Assembly: GCF_000474945.1 (NCBI RefSeq)
Contig: NZ_AXDW01000011.1
Location: forward strand, 62,001 to 126,000
Length of the DNA stretch: 64,000 bases
DNA from: Solimonas soli DSM 21787
GTDB lineage: Bacteria > Pseudomonadota > Gammaproteobacteria > Nevskiales > Nevskiaceae
Direction of reading: 5' to 3'
A model generated the notes under the pieces. That model saw nothing but the letters and a program-made list of their open reading frames with translations. It was not told the DNA's origin and made no database searches. Below are positions 57,295 to 64,000 of this stretch, piece after piece (position 1 is the stretch's first letter; each line of letters opens with the position of its first letter). A program made the translations under genes and the position numbers.

Positions 57295-58620
57295 TCAGTA
57301 TGCGCCGGCGGCTTGCGGCGGCTGCGGCGGCCGGCGCATCGCCGACCACAGACCGAGCGCGACGGCGGTCGCATGGCCGGCGGCGAGGCCGATCGCCGCG
57401 CCGAAGGCATCGAACCACGGCACCAGCGCCAGCGTCGCCACCACGGCGACGAGCGCGGCGGCACTGAGGATGTGGCGGGCGTCGCCGGCGTTCCAGTTGG
57501 CGGCGTGGAAGCGGACCAGCGGGCGGCCGATCGTCGCCAGCGTCTCGGAGACGATCAGCGCGATGTAGACCGCGATGGCGTCGCGGTACGCCGGTCCGTA
57601 CTGATCCAGCGTCCAGGCGGAACTCGCGATCAGCGCCGCGGCCATGATGCCCGCCACCAGCGTGAGGCCGCTCATGGCCAGCCACAGCTCGGCGCGCCGC
57701 AGCTCGCCGCTGTACTGCTGGCGCTGGCGCAGCAGGCGCGGCGCGACGATCAGCGCGATGACCGGAATCAGGTAGAGGATGATCTGCGCGGTGCGCGTGC
57801 TGATCGCGAACAGTGCCATCTGCGTGGCCGGCGCCAGCACGACGAGCAGGCACAGCGGGCCCCACAGCATCGTCGCGTTGGAGAAGCCGACGCTGGCGCC
57901 GCTGTTGATCTCGTTGTCGATCGTCGTCCATGCCGCGCGCTGTGCCTCGTCCTGCGGCGCCGGTGCGCTCGGCGCGCCGAACACCAGCCGCGCGAAGCGG
58001 TGCGCGACCAGCGCGCCGAGCAGGCTGCCGCCGAAGAAGATCCACGAGAACAGCGCCAGCGGCGGATTCGGCGGCGCCAGCGCCACGGCGATGAGGATGG
58101 CGGCGTTCATCGCGTAGGCGCTGCAGATGAGGCTCATCAGATAGCGGTTCGCCGCGCGCAGGGCGCCGCCGATCATCTGCGCGTAGCCCGCCAGCGGCAA
58201 CGCCAGCACGAAGGGAATGAAGGTCTGCAGATAGGGATGCAGATTCTGCGACATCACGTCGAGGTCGGCGGCGACGACCAGCAGCAGCGCGCAGATCAGG
58301 CAGCAGCGCTTCATGAAGCGGACGCTCAGCGTGCGCAGCATGTCGGCATTGGCGATGCCGGTCCGTTCACCGAGATTGGCGACGATGTAGCGGCCCATGT
58401 AGACGTCGAACTTGGCGCGCATGAACGCGGCGCCGGCGAGAGTGACGACGAAGCCCTCGAAGAACAGGCCGGTGTCGAACCGCGACAGGGTGCGGGCGAT
58501 GGCCAGGGTGGCGGCGATCTGCAGGGCCACGCCGATCGCGCGGAACACCGTGTCGGCGGTCTTGTGCTGCGTGTCGGCGCCCAATGCGCCGGTGACGGCC
58601 TGCGTCCTCGTCGCGTTCAT
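57295..58620 (-). CDS. Polysaccharide/lipid flippase-like multi-pass membrane protein
   Basis: A 441-residue protein with about 12 membrane segments, in the style of Wzx/MATE/MurJ-like exporters (TVFRAIGVALQIAATLAIARTLSRFDTGLFFEGFVVTLAGAAFMRAKFDVYMGRYIV at the start; GPAYRDAIAVYIALIVSETLATIGRPLVRFHAAN near the end). No exact family decided. Start ATG 58620 follows GGAGGAG. It lies alone between glmU and glmS on the opposite strand, so a cell-surface sugar role is plausible. Confidence 0.7.
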   Translation of the reverse strand: MNATRTQAVTGALGADTQHKTADTVFRAIGVALQIAATLAIARTLSRFDTGLFFEGFVVTLAGAAFMRAKFDVYMGRYIVANLGERTGIANADMLRTLSVRFMKRCCLICALLLVVAADLDVMSQNLHPYLQTFIPFVLALPLAGYAQMIGGALRAANRYLMSLICSAYAMNAAILIAVALAPPNPPLALFSWIFFGGSLLGALVAHRFARLVFGAPSAPAPQDEAQRAAWTTIDNEINSGASVGFSNATMLWGPLCLLVVLAPATQMALFAISTRTAQIILYLIPVIALIVAPRLLRQRQQYSGELRRAELWLAMSGLTLVAGIMAAALIASSAWTLDQYGPAYRDAIAVYIALIVSETLATIGRPLVRFHAANWNAGDARHILSAAALVAVVATLALVPWFDAFGAAIGLAAGHATAVALGLWSAMRRPPQPPQAAGAY

Positions 58621-58705
58621 CGCATCTCCTCCATGCATGGATCCGGGCAAGGGCGGATCTGCCGTCCGCCTCGCGGTCGATGCCGCTTTTTTGCCTGTCG
58701 GCACT

Positions 58706-58734
58706 TTGACACGAACGCCGAGGCGCTGGATAGC
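58706..58734 (+). promoter_or_regulatory. Candidate sigma-70 promoter of glmS
   Basis: Perfect TTGACA at 58706-58711, then 17 bp, then a weak -10 GATAGC. Located 80 bp before the glmS start, in the divergent gap with the flippase gene. Confidence 0.4.
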
Positions 58735-58814
58735 GCTCACTAAGCACGTCCGGCGCGGCGATACGGCCAGTCCCGGTAGAATCGCCGTTCATATCCCGCT
58801 TCCCGGACCCGTAC

Positions 58815-60653
<1,839 letters not shown>

Positions 60654-60758
60654 CGCGGCCTTGCGAATCTTCGACAAGGCTCCTGCCTCCGGCGATGACG
60701 CGCCGATGACGGTCCGGGCCCGTGCGTCGGGGTGCGAAGCCAGAGGAGAAACCGGCTG

Positions 60759-62039
60759 ATGAACCTCAACACGACCGCCACGCCGCCGGCGCCGGGCGGC
60801 GATGCCTCGTCGAACCGCGATCTGCGCATCTTCGTTTTCGCGCTGTTCTTCATCTTCGGCGGCATCACCAGCCTCAACGACGTGCTGATCCCGAAGCTCA
60901 AGAGTTTCTTCGCGCTGAGCTATGCGGAAGTGATGCTCGTGCAGTCGGCCTTCTTCCTGGCTTACTTTCTGGTTTCGGCACCGGCCGGCCGCCTGGTGCA
61001 GCGCGTCGGCTACATGCGCAGCGCGGTGATCGGCCTGTTGACCATGGCCGCCGGTTGCCTGCTGTTCATCCCGGCCTCGTTCGCCGGCGTGTTCGCGACC
61101 TTCCTGCTGGCGCTGTTCGTGCTCGCGTCCGGCATCACCATCGTGCAGGTGGTCGCCAATCCGCTGATCAGCCTGCTCGGCGATCCGCGCACCGCGCATA
61201 GCCGGCTGACCTTCGCGCAAGCCTTCAACTCGCTCGGCACGACGGTATTTCCGTATGTCGGCGCGCTGCTGATTCTCGGCTCGCTCGCGCAAGTGGACGT
61301 GTCGACGCTGAGCGGCGAGGCGCTGGCGGCGTTTCGCCGCCAGGAAATCCATGTCGTCGATCGCACCTACTTCGGACTCGCGCTCGCGCTGCTGATCATC
61401 GCGGCGCTGGTCTGGCGCGGCCGTCATCGTCTGGTCGAGCGTCGCGGCGCGAGCGTCTCGTTGCGGCAGTCGCTCGATCTGTTCCGACGCCCCCGCTTCG
61501 CCTTCGGCACGCTCGGCATCTTTCTCTATGTCGGGGCCGAAGTGGCGATCGGCAGCGTGATGGTCAGCTATCTGATGCGGGAGGACACGCTGGCACTCGC
61601 TTCGCAGGCGGCCGGCGAGCGCGTGGCCTTCTACTGGGGCGGCGCCATGGTCGGACGTTTCATCGGCGCCGCACTGCTGCGCCGCTTCGCGCCCGGCGCC
61701 GTGCTCGCGCTCGCCGCCGGCGGCGCGATCAGCCTGCTGCTGCTGTCCGGCCTCAGCACGGGCACGCTTTCCGGCCTGGCGCTGATCGCTGTCGGCCTGT
61801 GCAACTCGATCATGTTCCCGACCATCTTCGCGCTCGCCTCGGAGGGCCTCGGCGAGCGCGCCGCCGAGGGCTCGGGCCTGATCTGCATGGCGATCGTCGG
61901 CGGCGCGATCGTGCCGCTGCTGACCGGCGCGGTGGCCGACGCCGCCTCGCTGCGTCTCGCGCTCGGGGTACCGGCGATCTGCTACCTCGGCATCGCGGCG
62001 TTCGGCCGCTATTGCCGGCGGCACCCGGTCGCGGTCTAG
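60759..62039 (+). CDS. FucP-family sugar/H+ symporter (GluP/NagP-like)
   Basis: An MFS sugar carrier of 426 residues and 12 helices. Family stretch FALFFIFGGITSLNDVLIPKLKSFFALSYAEVMLVQSAFFLAYFLVSAPAGRLVQRVGY and VVANPLISLLGDPRTAHSRLTFAQAFNSLGTTVFPYVGALL (NPL motif region). Xanthomonas NagP, a GlcNAc carrier, and GluP glucose/galactose carriers belong here. Next to glmS and glmU a GlcNAc or hexose substrate fits, but this is inference. ATG 60759 follows GAGGAG. Converges on the PfpI gene with a 4-bp overlap. Confidence 0.88.
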   Translation: MNLNTTATPPAPGGDASSNRDLRIFVFALFFIFGGITSLNDVLIPKLKSFFALSYAEVMLVQSAFFLAYFLVSAPAGRLVQRVGYMRSAVIGLLTMAAGCLLFIPASFAGVFATFLLALFVLASGITIVQVVANPLISLLGDPRTAHSRLTFAQAFNSLGTTVFPYVGALLILGSLAQVDVSTLSGEALAAFRRQEIHVVDRTYFGLALALLIIAALVWRGRHRLVERRGASVSLRQSLDLFRRPRFAFGTLGIFLYVGAEVAIGSVMVSYLMREDTLALASQAAGERVAFYWGGAMVGRFIGAALLRRFAPGAVLALAAGGAISLLLLSGLSTGTLSGLALIAVGLCNSIMFPTIFALASEGLGERAAEGSGLICMAIVGGAIVPLLTGAVADAASLRLALGVPAICYLGIAAFGRYCRRHPVAV

Positions 62040-62809
62040 CTGACGTCGCCCGGCGCCAGCGTCGTGCGCGCGGCGGCGCGGCGCTGGTTCTTGGCGAACA
62101 GGCCGATCATCGCTTCGTTGAAGGCCGGAATGTCGTCCGGCTTGCGGCTGGTGACGAGCTGATCGTCGATCACCACGGTCTCGTCGACCCACTCGCCGCC
62201 GGCGTTGCGCACGTCCGTCTTCAGCGACGGCCACGAGGTGAGCTTGTGGCCGGCGACGACCTGCGCCTCGACCAGCAGCCAGGGCGCGTGGCAGATTGCC
62301 GCGACCGGCTTGCCGGCCGCGAAGAAGCTCTTCACGAAATTGATGGCGCGCGGCTCGGTGCGCAGCGTGTCCGCATTGAGCGTGCCGCCCGGCAGCACGA
62401 GGCCGTCGTAGCGGCCTTCGTTGGCGGCGTTGAGGTCGAGATCGACGTCGATCTCGTCGCCCCAGTCCTTGCTGCGCCAGCCGCGGATGCGGCCTTTCCG
62501 GAGCGACACGATTTCGATCGTCGCGCCGGCTTCCTGCAGGGCGCGTTTCGGCTCCATCAGCTCGGACTGCTCGAAGCCGTGGGTGGCGAGGATCGCGAAG
62601 GTCTTGCCCCTCAGGCCGCCGCTCTTTTCAAGCGCGCGCTTCGCCGACGCTTTCGCGCCGACCTTGGCTTTTGCCTTCTCGGTCGCCGCGGCATCGCGCC
62701 GCCGGCGTTCCTCGTCGCCGCCGCCCCAGGCCGGCGCGTCGCTGGCCGGAAAGGTGTTCTCGAGCGCGCGATCGACTTCGCGGTCGCTCTTCGCGGGTTT
62801 GGTCGCCAT
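62036..62809 (-). CDS. PfpI/DJ-1-family protein with N-terminal TFPASD tail
   Basis: A 257-residue PfpI/YhbO-type protein. The PfpI domain starts near residue 66 (GKTFAILATHGFEQSELMEPKRALQEAGATIEIVSL), with YDGLVLPGGTLNADTLR and nucleophile AAICHAPWLLVEA near residue 171, and VVIDDQLVTSRKPDDIPAF as in stress proteases/glyoxalases. The N-terminal 65 residues are extra: a DREVDRALENTFPASDAPAW motif, which recurs at the end of small stress proteins in proteobacteria, and a Lys/Ala-rich linker. Likely stress-related deglycase or holdase; alone on the minus strand. Confidence 0.88.
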   Translation of the reverse strand: MATKPAKSDREVDRALENTFPASDAPAWGGGDEERRRRDAAATEKAKAKVGAKASAKRALEKSGGLRGKTFAILATHGFEQSELMEPKRALQEAGATIEIVSLRKGRIRGWRSKDWGDEIDVDLDLNAANEGRYDGLVLPGGTLNADTLRTEPRAINFVKSFFAAGKPVAAICHAPWLLVEAQVVAGHKLTSWPSLKTDVRNAGGEWVDETVVIDDQLVTSRKPDDIPAFNEAMIGLFAKNQRRAAARTTLAPGDVS

Positions 62810-63029
62810 CGCTTCCTCCTTGATGCGTGCATGCGGCAGAAGAGGGGAAGGCGCCCTGCCTTGCGCGCCTTCCCCGGGTGCGCATCGGCTATGAACCGCC
62901 TTGGACCCCGCTACGCCGGATCCCTCGATGCAGCACCTGAGTTTTAGGCTCCGGCGCCACGCGAAAGTTCAGCGCCGGCGCGGCGCTGCGGCCAGCGCTG
63001 AACGCGGGCTGTCTGGATAAAATCCGGTG

Positions 63030-63929
63030 ATGACCGCGCTCGTGCTGCTCATCGTCTGCCTGCTGCTCGGCGCCGCCGTCGCGCGCTACGCGCGCCCGCC
63101 GATCGGTCTGGCGCCCGGCCTCAACTGGTGGCTGATCAACGTGGCGCTGCCGGCGATGGTGCTCGAACTGATTCCGCGCCTGCACTTCGATCTGCACATG
63201 CTGTATCTCGTGCTGTCGCAGTGGCTGGTGTTCGGCCTCGCCTGGCTGCTGTTCGCGACGCTCGGCCGTCGCTTCGGCTGGTCGCGCGCGCGCATCGGCG
63301 GGCTGACGCTGGTCGCCGGGCTCGGCAACACCTCGTTCATCGGCTATCCCTTGCTGGAAGCGCTGCGTGGCCGCGAAGGCCTCGCGCTCGGCGTCGTCGC
63401 CGACCAGGCCGGCTGCTTCATCGCCCTCGCGGTCGGCGGCATTCTGGTCGCCTCGCTGTATTCCGGGCAGACGCCGAAGCCCGTGCAGATCGTGCGTCGC
63501 GTCGCCTTCTTCCCGGCCTTCGTCGCGCTCGTCACCGGCATCGTCGTCGGCGCGTTCGGTGGCTGGCCGGAGATCGTCGATGCCGTCCTGACGCGCATCG
63601 CACAGACGCTGACGCCGCTCGCCCTGTTCGTCGTCGGCCTGCGCTTCCGCCTGCATCTCGGCCGCGACCGGCTCGGTGCGGTCGGCATCGGCCTGCTCTA
63701 CAAGCTCGCGCTGATTCCGGCGCTCGTGCTCGGCCTCGGCCTGCTGTGCGGCGTCCACGGCCTGCCGCTGACCATCGCCGTGCTGCAGGCGGCGATGGCG
63801 CCGATGGTGTCGGCGACCATCCTCGCCGACCAGCACAATCTCGACCCGCCGGTCGCCAATACCTTGCTCGGTGCCGGCACGCTGCTGGCGTTCGTCACCG
63901 TGCCGCTGTGGAACTGGGCGCTCGGCTGA
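63030..63929 (+). CDS. AEC-family transporter (auxin efflux carrier type)
   Basis: A 299-residue membrane protein with about ten helices of the BART/AEC group. Family segments: LNWWLINVALPAMVLELIPRL, GGLTLVAGLGNTSFIGYPLLEAL, LALFVVGLRFRL and LPLTIAVLQAAMAPMVSATILADQHNLDPPVANTLLGAGTLLAFVTVPLWNW. Bacterial members export or import organic acids such as malate. ATG 63030 taken; GTG 63027 is directly before it. Confidence 0.88.
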   Translation: MTALVLLIVCLLLGAAVARYARPPIGLAPGLNWWLINVALPAMVLELIPRLHFDLHMLYLVLSQWLVFGLAWLLFATLGRRFGWSRARIGGLTLVAGLGNTSFIGYPLLEALRGREGLALGVVADQAGCFIALAVGGILVASLYSGQTPKPVQIVRRVAFFPAFVALVTGIVVGAFGGWPEIVDAVLTRIAQTLTPLALFVVGLRFRLHLGRDRLGAVGIGLLYKLALIPALVLGLGLLCGVHGLPLTIAVLQAAMAPMVSATILADQHNLDPPVANTLLGAGTLLAFVTVPLWNWALG

Positions 63930-64000
63930 AATCATCAAGCCGGATGCCTTCCGCCTGCGGGCCGGCGAGGACGCGCTGAGCGTCTACCCGTTCGGCGCGA
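63928..64000 (+). pseudogene. Possible 5'-truncated GFA-family gene fragment (continues past the window)
   Basis: From 63928 one frame reads EIIKPDAFRLRAGEDALSVY and on to PFGA without a stop. This resembles the middle of GFA proteins, just after the CSxC motif, where family members read like FRLLSGEDALTxYQF. The expected 45 N-terminal residues with the first zinc cysteines would lie upstream, but that DNA is the AEC gene. Either the gene is truncated or my reading is a coincidence of about 24 residues; the rest lies outside the window. Confidence 0.35.

Overview
The window is a very GC-rich, densely coded bacterial chromosome segment with almost no intergenic space. Membrane-anchored FadE, GltP, PlsB, a TonB-dependent receptor and the order rsmG-parA-parB-atpIBEFHAGDC-glmU-glmS point to a gammaproteobacterium. 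It may be near the Xanthomonadales or Nevskiales, but that placement is inference. The rsmG/par/atp/glm block usually lies close to oriC, so the right half is probably origin-proximal.

Region 1 (1-1370): the 3' part of typA, followed by a spacer with two hairpins, a second diverged copy of the last 18 typA codons, and a strong terminator.

Region 2 (1371-15161): an organosulfur-scavenging cluster. In order it encodes an SfnR-like sigma-54 activator without a sensor domain, a cytoplasmic DszB/SsuA-fold protein, a TonB receptor, a double-length ABC permease of AtsB type, a periplasmic binding protein, an AprA-like flavoprotein, an AprB-like two-cluster ferredoxin, SsuE, an MFS carrier, a nitroreductase and the ABC ATPase. 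No SsuD/TauD/AtsK oxygenase or sulfatase is present. Two convincing sigma-54 promoters (3913 and 9478) lie in it. A shared palindrome, GyArCA-N14-TGyTGC, occurs upstream of the regulator, the receptor gene and the flavoprotein gene; I propose it as the activator's enhancer. Together these look like a sulfur-starvation system that imports an organosulfur compound through both membranes and releases the sulfur by an undescribed flavin/iron-sulfur route. This is the most interesting part of the window.

Region 3 (15190-24693): a heterodimeric ABC exporter with one degenerate ATPase site, gltP, an Old Yellow Enzyme, a FecR-SPOR protein, and a coupled RimK-like ligase/GNAT pair. Region 4 (24852-46662): FKBP isomerase, plsB, a DUF4112 protein, a POT peptide transporter next to an ACE-like M2 peptidase, a patatin with a cNMP-type domain, an OmpA-type protein, prolyl oligopeptidase, a GFA protein divergent from a TetR regulator, fadE, a HerA/YjgR ATPase, rsmG, and parA and parB with a DJ-1/PfpI gene between them.

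Region 5 (46800-64000): a complete ATP synthase operon with repeat elements in the atpA-atpG and atpG-atpD gaps, a DUF3667 protein, glmU, an oppositely oriented block (two small membrane proteins and a flippase), glmS, a FucP-type sugar carrier, a PfpI protein with a TFPASD N-terminal tail, an AEC transporter and a probable GFA gene fragment. I saw no tRNA, rRNA, CRISPR array, transposase or prophage.
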